Position numbers and translations under genes: made by a program
Shown: positions 45,158 through 54,172 of the stretch, in pieces
Numbering within the stretch: the stretch's first letter is position 1
Layout: every line of letters starts with the position of its first letter
The notes under the pieces: model-generated
The model's database searches: none
The model's input: only the letters and a program-made list of their open reading frames with translations
What the model was told of the DNA's origin: nothing
Origin: Gammaproteobacteria bacterium
GTDB lineage: Bacteria; Pseudomonadota; Gammaproteobacteria; SZUA-229
Direction: 5' to 3'
Assembly: GCA_015488885.1 (NCBI GenBank)
Contig: WFMW01000069.1
Coordinates: 1 to 58,283, forward strand
DNA: 58,283 bases

Positions 45158-45177
45158 TGTCATCAAGAGGCAAAGCA

Positions 45178-47844
45178 ATGACCAAACCCGCTAACACTGC
45201 TGAACAACAACGCCTGCAATCTGCTGAGAACTGGGATCACTGGGGGCCGTATCTGTCTGAACGCGCCTGGGGTACGGTACGTGAGGATTACAGCGAAAAC
45301 GGTACTGCCTGGGAATACTTCCCGCATGATCATGCGCGCTCACGCGCCTACCGCTGGAACGAGGATGGCATCGGCGGTATCTGTGACCGCGAACAGCACT
45401 TATGCCTGGCGCTGGCGCTGTGGAATGGTGTTGACACCATTCTCAAGGAGCGCGCCTTTGGCCTGACCGGCAACCAGGGTAACCATGGCGAGGATGTCAA
45501 AGAGGTGTATTTCTATGCGGATGGCACACCAACACACAGCTATCTGGAATACCGTTACTGTTATCCACAGGCAGCCTATCCCTACCAGCAACTGGTAAAA
45601 GAAAACAGCCATCGTTCGCGCACAGACCCACCCTTCAACCTGATTGATAGCGGCGTTTTTGAAAATGACCGCTACTGGGATGTAAAAGTGGAATATGCGA
45701 AGCGAACACCCGGAGAAATTCATTTACGCATTAGTGCCCACAATCCTGGCGACCAGTCCGCTGATATCTGGCTGATCCCGCAACTGTGGTTCCGTAATGA
45801 CTGGTCCTGGGGTGATGATCTGGCACGACCGGAGATATCATTAACACCTGAACCGTTACCCGATCAATGGTGTGCGAAAACACAACATCGTAGCCAGAAA
45901 ACCATGTTTCTATATGGCCAGTACGATGCCGAACTGCTGTTTACCGAGAACGAATCCAATGCGCAACGCCTCTGGAACGCGCCAAATGCTTCAGCCTGGG
46001 TCAAGGATGCCTTTCATCGCTATCTGATTGATGGCGAGCGGGTAGCCGTCAACCCGGCCAACCGGGGCAGCAAATTCGCCGCCGCCTGCCATCGAACCGC
46101 CGCAGCAGGCGACACCGTTTGTATCGAACTGGTGCTCAGCGAAGCTGAACTCGAAGATCCGTTTCATGACAGCGATGCCCTGTTTAGCCAACGTCGTAAA
46201 GAAGCCAGTGAGTTTTATAGCGCATTATTACCCAATGCCAATGTTGAGCATCACGCCATTATGCGCCAGGCCTTCGCAGGTATGATCTGGAGTAAACAGT
46301 TTTTTCACTACGATGTGGAGCGCTGGCTGCAAGGCGATCAAATGCCGCCTCCGCCGGCACGGCGACACGGACGCAATGCACAATGGAAACATGTACAGGC
46401 AGCCGATATTATCTCGATGCCGGATTGCTGGGAATACCCGTGGTTCGCGGCCTGGGATCTGGCCTTTCACACCGCGACGCTAGCGCATATCGACCTCGAT
46501 TTCGCGAAGGCGCAAATCGAACTGATGGTGAATGAACGCTATTTGCATCCGAATGGCCAGATACCTGCTTACGAATGGGCCTTTGGCGATACCAATCCAC
46601 CGGTACACGGCTGGGGTGCGCTCAAGGTTTTTCGCGCCGAACAGATGCAACGTGGCGAAGGTGACACCGGCTTTTTGCAACGGGTTTTTCACAAGTTATT
46701 GCTGAATTTTTCCTGGTGGATCAATCGCAAGGATCATAGCGGCAATAACCTGTTCGAGGGTGGTTTTCTCGGTCTGGACAATATTTCTGTGTACGACCGC
46801 TCACGCGACCTGCCGCCGGGGTATTCGCTGAAACAGGCCGACGCCACAGGCTGGATGGCCATGTTCTCGGCCAATATGGTGGTCATGGCGCTGGAGATTA
46901 ACCGTCATAATCCGCAATACGAAGATATCGCTATTCAATGCTATCAGCAGTTTCTCGCCATTGCGGAAACCATTGCCGGCACCAACGATGGCGGTGTTTC
47001 GCTGTGGGATTTCGATGCCGGTTTCTTCAAGGATCTGCTAATTACGCCACAGGGCGAATCACACCGCATCGATGTCTATTCCTGGGTCGGCCTGATTCCC
47101 CTGTTCGCCTGCGAAGTCATCGACCAGCGCTTACTACAGGCCGCGCCGCGATTCCGTGCTTTACTGCGTGAACACAAAGGTGGCCTGTTTCATGGTAATA
47201 ATATCTGCGCCTGCCCGGATTGGGAAAATGAGCGCGGCGAGCATTTGCTGGCGCTGGTCGATCATTCACAGTTACCACGCATCATCAAACGGCTACTCAA
47301 CGAAGATGAATTCTGTTCGCCCTACGGCATCCGTAGCGTTAGCAAGATTCACCAGCATCAGCGCGATCTGGGTTACATCCCCGGGCTGGGCGAAGCGCGT
47401 ATCGAATATGTACCCGGTGAATCCAATTCCGGGCTGTTTGGCGGTAACTCCAACTGGCGCGGGCCAATCTGGATGCCAACCAACTATGCACTGATTCAGG
47501 CACTGGAAAAATACCACCAGTTTCTCGGTGACGGTTTTACCGCCCCCGTGCCACAGCTGGATGGTCAGGCATTGAACATGCGCGAAATTGCCACCATGAT
47601 CGCCGACCGACTGGTTGACCTCTATCGTAGCAACGACGCGGGCGTGATTCCTGCGATGAGAAACGCAGGGCCTTATGCCCGTCATGATCCACGGCTCTAC
47701 AATTTTTACGAATACTTCCACGCCGAAACCGGCCAGGGTCTCGGCGCCGCACACCAGACCGGCTGGACTGGCCTGCTGGCCAATCTTGTTATGCGCCGTT
47801 ACTGGCGCGATATTCCGGTTCGGGGCACGGAGCCAAAGCCATGA
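45178..47844 (+). CDS. MGH1/GH63-like glucosidase
   Basis: 888 aa from ATG 45178 (MTKPANTAEQQ) with AGAGG 8 nt upstream; the frame is open much further upstream but there overlaps the debranching gene. Family marks: WGPYLSERAWGTVREDYSEN, YFPHDHARSRAYRWNEDGIG, NHGEDVKEVYFYADGTPTHS, PPVHGWGALKVFR, GGFLGLDNISVYDRSRDLPP and SNWRGPIWMPTNYALIQALE. This widespread cytoplasmic family is related to GH63 and mannosylglycerate hydrolase; substrate is not settled, probably alpha-glucosides. The genes around it argue for release of free glucose. ATGA overlap with the kinase-lactonase gene. Confidence 0.85.
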   Translation: MTKPANTAEQQRLQSAENWDHWGPYLSERAWGTVREDYSENGTAWEYFPHDHARSRAYRWNEDGIGGICDREQHLCLALALWNGVDTILKERAFGLTGNQGNHGEDVKEVYFYADGTPTHSYLEYRYCYPQAAYPYQQLVKENSHRSRTDPPFNLIDSGVFENDRYWDVKVEYAKRTPGEIHLRISAHNPGDQSADIWLIPQLWFRNDWSWGDDLARPEISLTPEPLPDQWCAKTQHRSQKTMFLYGQYDAELLFTENESNAQRLWNAPNASAWVKDAFHRYLIDGERVAVNPANRGSKFAAACHRTAAAGDTVCIELVLSEAELEDPFHDSDALFSQRRKEASEFYSALLPNANVEHHAIMRQAFAGMIWSKQFFHYDVERWLQGDQMPPPPARRHGRNAQWKHVQAADIISMPDCWEYPWFAAWDLAFHTATLAHIDLDFAKAQIELMVNERYLHPNGQIPAYEWAFGDTNPPVHGWGALKVFRAEQMQRGEGDTGFLQRVFHKLLLNFSWWINRKDHSGNNLFEGGFLGLDNISVYDRSRDLPPGYSLKQADATGWMAMFSANMVVMALEINRHNPQYEDIAIQCYQQFLAIAETIAGTNDGGVSLWDFDAGFFKDLLITPQGESHRIDVYSWVGLIPLFACEVIDQRLLQAAPRFRALLREHKGGLFHGNNICACPDWENERGEHLLALVDHSQLPRIIKRLLNEDEFCSPYGIRSVSKIHQHQRDLGYIPGLGEARIEYVPGESNSGLFGGNSNWRGPIWMPTNYALIQALEKYHQFLGDGFTAPVPQLDGQALNMREIATMIADRLVDLYRSNDAGVIPAMRNAGPYARHDPRLYNFYEYFHAETGQGLGAAHQTGWTGLLANLVMRRYWRDIPVRGTEPKP

Positions 47845-49160
47845 TCATTATCCTGACCGGCGTATCCGGCACCGGAAAAACCACCATCGGGCAACAGCTG
47901 TCGAAGCACCTGGACTGGCCATTTCTGGATGCCGACGATTTCCACCCCGAAGCCAATATACAGAAAATGGCCAGTGGCCATGCGCTCACCGATACCGATC
48001 GCTGGCCATGGCTGGATCGTTTGCGTGATGAATTATCCCGGCGTATCCAACAAAGGCAATCCGCTATTCTCGCCTGTTCTGCCTTAAAACAAAGCTACCG
48101 CAAACATCTCAGCACAGACCCTGCCAATATCCGTTTTGTCCATTTGCAGGGCGATTACGCATTGATACTTGCGAGGCTGCAACAACGCGACAAACATTTC
48201 ATGCCACCCGAACTATTAACAAGCCAGTTTGACGATCTGGAAGAATGTATTCATGGACTCATCGTCAATATTGATCAGAGTACGACACAAATCACCACAG
48301 AGATTATTGTCGCACTCGGGCTGCAAAACCGCCGCCAGACCACCACACTGGCGAATGCACTGATGTTCCCGGAAGCGCCACGCTGGCACAATGGCACACT
48401 CTGGTTTACCGACCAGCATGCGCGCAAGGTGATACGTATGCACCCCGACGGTGAATTGCACACTATGGCCGAAACACCGGACTTACCCGGTGGCCTGGGC
48501 TGGTTGCCCGATGGCACGCCACTGGTTGTTATGATGACGCAACGACAGATTTGCCGCATTGAAAATGGTACACTGCGCGAATACGCAGATCTATCTCAAC
48601 TCGCCAGTTTTCACTGCAATGACATGCTGGTCGATGCTCAGGGCCGCTGCTGGGTAGGTAATTTTGGTTATGACCTACATGGCGGCGAAGCCATCAAACC
48701 CGCTGAAATCATCCTCATTCCACCTGGACAAAATCCGCGCGTGGTGACCCATGATGTGATTTTTCCCAATGGCATGGCCATCACGCCCGATGCCAACACC
48801 CTGATCGTCGCCGAAACCTTTGCTGCTCGTATTCGTGCATTCTCCATTGGGGCAAACGGCCAGCTGGACAACCCCACTGTCTGGGTCGATCTCGATGGCG
48901 GTTTTCCAGATGGCCTGTGCCTGGCGCAGGATGGCAGCCTGTGGGTCGCCATTCCCAATATCGGTGAAGTCCTGCAAATTGAACCAGGTGGGAACATTCT
49001 CACCCGCATCACCACCAGAGGTCGCCCCTATGCCTGCATGCTCGATGATGATAACAGGAAAATCTACATCACCAGCTCTGAAACTGACAACCCGGATGAA
49101 GCCCGCCGCCTGCGTAGCGGACGTATTGAAGTTGCAACCATTGGCGAGGAGAATATCTAG
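47841..49160 (+). CDS. Gluconokinase - gluconolactonase (SMP-30) fusion protein
   Basis: 439 aa. Residues 1-165 are a complete GntK-type gluconokinase: P-loop ILTGVSGTGKTTIGQQLSKH, DADDFHPEANIQKMASGHAL, DRWPWLDRLRDEL and LACSALKQSYRKHL. Residues 175-435 are a SMP-30/gluconolactonase beta-propeller: LMFPEAPRWHNGTLWFTDQH (Glu ligand), FHCNDMLVDAQGRCWVGNFG (Asn), FPNGMAITPDANTLIVAETF (Asn) and FPDGLCLAQDGSLWVAI (Asp). It would hydrolyse gluconolactone and phosphorylate gluconate in one polypeptide, the two steps after the SDR. Last gene of the operon. A weak hairpin plus T-run follows (GGTTTTTTC at 49173). Confidence 0.92.
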   Translation: MIIILTGVSGTGKTTIGQQLSKHLDWPFLDADDFHPEANIQKMASGHALTDTDRWPWLDRLRDELSRRIQQRQSAILACSALKQSYRKHLSTDPANIRFVHLQGDYALILARLQQRDKHFMPPELLTSQFDDLEECIHGLIVNIDQSTTQITTEIIVALGLQNRRQTTTLANALMFPEAPRWHNGTLWFTDQHARKVIRMHPDGELHTMAETPDLPGGLGWLPDGTPLVVMMTQRQICRIENGTLREYADLSQLASFHCNDMLVDAQGRCWVGNFGYDLHGGEAIKPAEIILIPPGQNPRVVTHDVIFPNGMAITPDANTLIVAETFAARIRAFSIGANGQLDNPTVWVDLDGGFPDGLCLAQDGSLWVAIPNIGEVLQIEPGGNILTRITTRGRPYACMLDDDNRKIYITSSETDNPDEARRLRSGRIEVATIGEENI

Positions 49161-49266
49161 GAGCCTGGTTGTAGGTTTTTTCTTACATGAAGACAGTGAA
49201 TAGAACTGAACAGCTATCAATTATTCCATAATAATAAAACGATAAAACCAGACATCCATCCATACC

Positions 49267-52200
49267 TTAAGTTCGCCAGCGCTCAGTGGCAATATAAATC
49301 ACCGGCAGCACATTCAGTGTTAACAGGGTGCCGGCGGTGAGACCGCCGAACAGCATTATCCCCAGCGGTTGCAAAAGTTGCGGCCCTGCCCCCAGACCCA
49401 AAGCTGCCGGTATCAATGCCAGCAGCGTGGTTAAATGGGTTAATAACATGGGTCGGGTTCGCAGACGCACGGCTTCGCGTACTGCGCTGACGGCACCCAT
49501 ACCCTGACGGCGAAATTTCTGGGTGAAGGTCAGCAGCATAATACCGTTATTGGTGGACACACCAATCAGCGTAATAAAACCAATGGCTACGGTTAAATCC
49601 AGATGTTGACGGGTGATAAATAATGCCAGTGCAGCGCCCATAAAATCCAGTGGTAACTTGGTTAACACCACTGCCGGATCGAGTAAATTACCTAACTGGA
49701 TAGCAATAATGCCATACACTAATAATGCCGAAGCCAGCAGTATCCATAATATCTGTACACCGGTTTTTAATAACTGGCCATATTCGCCGGTATAAGCCCA
49801 CTGAATTCCCCGCGGTAGATGCAGGGCAGTCAAGGCCTGATCCAGACGATTGATGACGGCATACGGGTTGCCATCAATTTCGGCGCTGAGGGTTAAGGTG
49901 CGCATCCCGCGTTGATGTTCGATAGTGGGATAACTGGACAGAATTTTACTCTGGCTGAGTACCGACAGTGGAATCAGCGAGCCGTCTGGACCCGGTATCT
50001 GCACCTGTTTAAGCGCAGCCACGGTGTCACGCCAGGGCCGGCTATAACGTAGATAAATATCCACCGGCTGCTGTTCGATAACCACCTGGCTGATAGTGTC
50101 ACCCTGCATCGCAGTGCGGACTGCCTGCGCTACCGTTCGGGCGCTGACATCAAACCGCGCCAGTGCGTCCCGGTCTATCGACAGACGCAGCTGATCGACC
50201 GGGACTTTGGTGTTGTTGACCACATTCGCTATCCCGTCCACCTGCCGCGCTGCGACTTCGACACGGCTGGCGCTGGCATACAGCTGTTTCAGGTTGGTGC
50301 CATACAGGGTGATGCCAAACAGAGCAGGCAGGCCGGAAAAAGATTCATCCAGTTTTTCACTGGTAGGTTCATTTACCCGTCCGATCACCCCCGGCATCTC
50401 AGCGAGGACTTTTTTAATTTTGCCCTGCAAGGCCAGCACATCGGTTACTTTGCCGGTAGCCAGGCGAATCACCAGCTCTCCTTCATTCGGTGCTTCAATA
50501 AAATAACTCGATTCAGGTGAACCGGTGCGGCGATAGACCGATTTCACACCGGGTATCGCCAGCAGTTTCTGTTCCAGCTCATCGCCGACCCGGTTGCTTT
50601 CAGTCAGTGAACTGCCCGGCGCCAGACCGTAACTCAATAACAGGCTGTTTTCATCCAGCAAGGGCAGCATCCGCGCTGGATTAAACACCAGTAAGAGCAG
50701 ACTCCCCAGTAACAGCAGGCTGACCATCACCAGGGTTTTACCACGATGTAACAACAGACGATCAAGCAGCCGCAAATTAAATTTTTCAAACCCGCTCACC
50801 AGGCGAGTGCTCAAACTGGCCGACTGTGGTTTAAGCGCCGTTTTTGGCCGCATCCAGTGTGCAGCTGCCAGCGGAATCAGCGTTACTGACAGCAACAGTG
50901 AAAACATCAGCAGCAGACTGAAACTGATAGCAAACGGATGAAACAGGCGACCGGCCAGACCGCCGACAAACACCAGTGGCGCAAAAGCCGCCAGCACCGT
51001 TAATGTACCGCTAATATCCGCACCGAGAATTTCATGCAGGCCATCCAGCGTTGCCTGTCGTGGTGGCTGACCGAAATTTCGATGCCGGTCAATATTCTCC
51101 AGCACCACAATCGCATCGTCAGCGACCATGCCAATAGCAACCGTCAACGCCCCCAGCGTCATCAGATTAAGCCCCAGATCAAACCCGTGCATCAACCACA
51201 ATGTAGCCAGTACGGTAAGTGGAAAGGTAATCACAATCACCATACTGGCGCGGTTACGCCCCAGAATAAACACCACAGCCGCCATTGCCATCAGTGCGCC
51301 AATAAACAGATTATTACGCATATTCCGATAGGCCAGGCCAATAATTTCCGCCTGATCATAAAATTTCTGCAAGCGGACACCCGCTGGTAACTGTAACTGC
51401 GCCAGCGCTTTATCCACCTCACTGGAAACCGCCAGGGTGCTGGCAGCAGGCTGTTTCTGAATACTAAATGCCACTGCCGGCAGGCGGTTGCTGCTAATCA
51501 CATAGCGTTGCGGTTTGGCGCCGGCATAAACCGTGGCGACATCCGCCAGCCGTAGTGGACGATTATTTTTACCATGACCAACCGTCACCTGTTTTAAATC
51601 ATTGAGTGTCAGCAGGCGACCTTCACTGCGAATCAGCAGGTCACGCCCCTGCGAAGTAATATAACCGCCCGTATCCAGCACATTCGCTGCACGCACAGCG
51701 TGGGCAATCGCTGCAGTAGACAGATGGTGGCGTTTAAGTTGCAGTGGATTTATATCTATACGCCAGGCGCGTTGACCGCCGCCCATGACCTGCACCCGGG
51801 CAATGCCCGGCAGCGCGGCCAGCCGGGGCGCCAGTTGATACTGCGTGTAGGAACGCAGCGCCACCGGGTTGCCACCACTTAAGGTATAGGTCGATAACAT
51901 GGCCAGCGAAGTACCGATATTTTCCAGCTTTGCTGTACTGCCGGCCGGCAGAGGCACATTCGCCAGCCGGCTGCTCACCAGTTGCCGGGCCTGTAACACC
52001 GGTACACCCCAGGTAAATTCCACGGTTACCTGTGAGAAACCCGGCGCAGAGGTCGAACGTACCCGGCGCAAATGCGTTAACCCCAGCATGGCATTTTCAA
52101 TCGGCCGGGTAACCAGCTGTTCCATGTCTTCTGCCGTACCGGCCGGATAATGGGTAATAATATTAATCAACGGGTAATCCAGATTCGGGAATAAATCCAC

Positions 52201-52293
52201 CGGTAACCTGGACATACTGGCCATTCCTCCCAGCGCCAGTAGTATCATACCGAGGATCAGCGCTATGGGGTGACGTAACAGACGTTCAAACAT
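49267..52293 (-). CDS. RND-family efflux permease
   Basis: 1008 aa, full-length RND transporter with 12 membrane helices. It begins MFERLLRHPIALILGMILLA and has LPVDLFPNLDYPLINI; TM4 carries the paired-acidic motif GMVADDAIVVLENIDRHRNF (proton relay), and the second half has GFITLIGVSTNNGIMLLTF. Porter domains flank these. Substrate type is not clear; the sequence is closer to the AcrB/CusA-like environmental group than to heavy-metal CusA, whose Met pairs I do not see. Downstream of its adaptor (52306-53574) with a 12-bp gap. No outer-membrane gene on this strand. Confidence 0.93.
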   Translation of the reverse strand: MFERLLRHPIALILGMILLALGGMASMSRLPVDLFPNLDYPLINIITHYPAGTAEDMEQLVTRPIENAMLGLTHLRRVRSTSAPGFSQVTVEFTWGVPVLQARQLVSSRLANVPLPAGSTAKLENIGTSLAMLSTYTLSGGNPVALRSYTQYQLAPRLAALPGIARVQVMGGGQRAWRIDINPLQLKRHHLSTAAIAHAVRAANVLDTGGYITSQGRDLLIRSEGRLLTLNDLKQVTVGHGKNNRPLRLADVATVYAGAKPQRYVISSNRLPAVAFSIQKQPAASTLAVSSEVDKALAQLQLPAGVRLQKFYDQAEIIGLAYRNMRNNLFIGALMAMAAVVFILGRNRASMVIVITFPLTVLATLWLMHGFDLGLNLMTLGALTVAIGMVADDAIVVLENIDRHRNFGQPPRQATLDGLHEILGADISGTLTVLAAFAPLVFVGGLAGRLFHPFAISFSLLLMFSLLLSVTLIPLAAAHWMRPKTALKPQSASLSTRLVSGFEKFNLRLLDRLLLHRGKTLVMVSLLLLGSLLLLVFNPARMLPLLDENSLLLSYGLAPGSSLTESNRVGDELEQKLLAIPGVKSVYRRTGSPESSYFIEAPNEGELVIRLATGKVTDVLALQGKIKKVLAEMPGVIGRVNEPTSEKLDESFSGLPALFGITLYGTNLKQLYASASRVEVAARQVDGIANVVNNTKVPVDQLRLSIDRDALARFDVSARTVAQAVRTAMQGDTISQVVIEQQPVDIYLRYSRPWRDTVAALKQVQIPGPDGSLIPLSVLSQSKILSSYPTIEHQRGMRTLTLSAEIDGNPYAVINRLDQALTALHLPRGIQWAYTGEYGQLLKTGVQILWILLASALLVYGIIAIQLGNLLDPAVVLTKLPLDFMGAALALFITRQHLDLTVAIGFITLIGVSTNNGIMLLTFTQKFRRQGMGAVSAVREAVRLRTRPMLLTHLTTLLALIPAALGLGAGPQLLQPLGIMLFGGLTAGTLLTLNVLPVIYIATERWRT

Positions 52294-52305
52294 CAGGCTG
52301 ACACT

Positions 52306-53574
52306 CTAATCAACAAACTGGATCAGTTGTTTGAGATCACGGTAGAGCAACTCATAAGCACCCTGTGTCACCACTCTGTCCCCGGCTTTAAGTCCCGTCA
52401 GTACCGGTACGCGTCCGGCAACCGCCTCCCCTGCAGTGATTGCAACGGATTTAATCTGCTGCTTATGCACCACAATACACCAGGCTTTGCGCTGGCGCGA
52501 CACCACTGCCGATGTCGGTACCCACACCACCGCTTCGGGTGCCGCTACATGTTTCACTTTTAACCAGCTGCCATCACGCAAGCTCAGGCCCGGATTATTG
52601 CCTGTGAAACGTAATAACCATAGCCCGGTGCTGGCATCATAAAGCGCCTCACCACCTGATGGCTGTAATATTTCTGTCGCGGTTGTGGTGTGTGCGGGTG
52701 CCGACTGTGTCGCGGGTGAGTAAGCATAAGTTTTACCGCTTTGCCAGAAAGACAGTGCAGCCTGCGGCACACCCACATCCACATATATCTGCTGCAATGC
52801 TTCCAGCTCAAACACCGGACTGTCGGCGCCAATCTGTTCCCCCAGCGTTACCCGACGTTGAGTTACTATCCCTGCAAACGGCGCTTTTAAACTGCCAAGT
52901 TGTTGTATGATCAGGCTCGGATCATCTTTTTTAAGTTGCTTTGCCAGTATTTTTTTATCGATTTTAATATGTAAAAGATCCAGACTTGCCGCCAGCGTCT
53001 CCCATTGCAGTTGCGCTTTACCCTGCGCCTTTGCCAGCACCTGCTGCGCCACCACCCGCTGCTGACGAGTGCTGACATGCTGGGATTCGTTCTCGCGTAT
53101 TATCTGTAACTGTTTCTGCGCCAGCCGCACCTCAAGCAATGCCTGTTTCCAGCTGGCCAGATATTGCCTGAGTAGCGGTGCATCAAACCGCGCCAGCTCG
53201 GTCCCCGCCGCTACTCTGGCACCGGGTTCAACCGTCAACGCCGTAATGCGTGCAGCAAATGGCAGTCTGAGAACAACCTGCTGACGTGCGCTAACACGTC
53301 CAGGAGCAATAGCCGAGGGTTGCCAGCTGCCAGCCACCGCAACTGCCGTCGTTGGCGCTGCAGTCGTCATTGATGTTGCAGCCGTCGTTGGCGTAGCGGC
53401 CACCGGCACGGGCAGCAAACACACAGCAACAGGGAGTAATCGTAGTAAGCCAGAGTTTATACATTGTGTCTTCATCCATGCACAGACTGATTTTATTTTT
53501 TTCATAGACCTTATCTTCATAACCTTTATTTTCATAGCCTTTATTTTCATAGCCTTTATTGTAGCAACTTTCAA
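52306..53574 (-). CDS. RND periplasmic adaptor (HlyD/MFP family) with repeated start region
   Basis: 422 aa as read from 53574. Signal-peptide-like sequence is at SGLLRLLPVAVCLLPVPVAA, so true translation may start at one of several Met just before it. The core is an MFP: barrel-sandwich VVLRLPFAARITALTVEPGA, hairpin about 160-215, FAGIVTQRRVTLGEQIGADS, and C-terminal VLTGLKAGDRVVTQGAYELL. The 5' end carries a 15-bp tandem repeat that creates successive in-frame ATGs (KIKAMKIKVMKIRSMKK). It links the permease to an outer-membrane channel. Confidence 0.88.
   Translation of the reverse strand: MKVATIKAMKIKAMKIKVMKIRSMKKIKSVCAWMKTQCINSGLLRLLPVAVCLLPVPVAATPTTAATSMTTAAPTTAVAVAGSWQPSAIAPGRVSARQQVVLRLPFAARITALTVEPGARVAAGTELARFDAPLLRQYLASWKQALLEVRLAQKQLQIIRENESQHVSTRQQRVVAQQVLAKAQGKAQLQWETLAASLDLLHIKIDKKILAKQLKKDDPSLIIQQLGSLKAPFAGIVTQRRVTLGEQIGADSPVFELEALQQIYVDVGVPQAALSFWQSGKTYAYSPATQSAPAHTTTATEILQPSGGEALYDASTGLWLLRFTGNNPGLSLRDGSWLKVKHVAAPEAVVWVPTSAVVSRQRKAWCIVVHKQQIKSVAITAGEAVAGRVPVLTGLKAGDRVVTQGAYELLYRDLKQLIQFVD
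53503..53560. repeat. 15-bp tandem repeat carrying SD-like and ATG signals
   Basis: CCTTTATTTTCATAG (plus strand) is repeated at 53523-53537 and 53538-53552, with diverged units on either side. On the minus strand each unit reads AATAAAGG-CT-ATG, so every unit adds a start codon and an AAGG. It lies in the 5' end of the adaptor gene. Confidence 0.9.
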
Positions 53575-53697
53575 TTATTCATTCCTTACGGTTTGGTAAT
53601 GTTCAGGGCAACTACTGGCAGGCCAAACTGTGGCATAATTATCGGTAGCGTTATGCCGTTAGCAACCACAAAATCGTTATTCAATGAGGAAATTATC

Positions 53698-54162
53698 ATG
53701 ATTAATCTTGCCCATATACACCCTATGCTAGTGCATTTTCCACTTGCCCTGCTACCTGTCGCACTGGCGGCACAAATGCTTGCCATGTATAAAGGTGAGA
53801 ATTTATTCAGTCGTCATTGTCTTGCTTCGAGCGCAGTAAGCCTGATTTTTCTGGCTGCACTTAGTGCAATTATCGCGGCGGTATTTGGCGACATGGCGCT
53901 GGATCAGGCAGTGGCAGCCGGGGTGCCTGCCGATTTACTGGAAACCCATGAAGACCTTGGCCAGTTAAGTGCTATTCTTATTTCCACGTTAAGTGTTTTT
54001 GAAATCTGGTTTTACTTCAAACAGACAACCAGCATCAGTATTAACTGGATTACCCTGCTGGCAGGTATGCTTGTCTTTGCTGTTGTCATAACCACTGCCT
54101 GGTTTGGTGGCCATCTGGTGTATGACCTTGGCGTCAATGTGACACTGCCAACGTTAAAATAA
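53698..54162 (+). CDS. DUF2231 membrane protein
   Basis: 154 aa from ATG 53698 (MINLAHIHPMLVHFPLALLP), which has GAGGA 7 nt upstream; a reading from 53593 would start in the promoter of the divergent adaptor. Four membrane helices. N-terminal HPMLVHFPLALLPVALA, GDMALDQAVAAGVPADLLET and ETHEDLGQLSAIL are typical of DUF2231, a family that often accompanies cytochrome or metal-related membrane proteins; function unknown. Probably first gene of the unit with the TolC-like, adaptor and permease genes (10-bp gap). Confidence 0.85.
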   Translation: MINLAHIHPMLVHFPLALLPVALAAQMLAMYKGENLFSRHCLASSAVSLIFLAALSAIIAAVFGDMALDQAVAAGVPADLLETHEDLGQLSAILISTLSVFEIWFYFKQTTSISINWITLLAGMLVFAVVITTAWFGGHLVYDLGVNVTLPTLK

Positions 54163-54172
54163 AGGAATTTAT

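Noticed and set aside
44929-45177. In-frame upstream extension of the MGH1/GH63-like glucosidase
   Set aside because: It lies inside the debranching-enzyme gene in another frame, has no family similarity, and a good ribosome binding site precedes ATG 45178.
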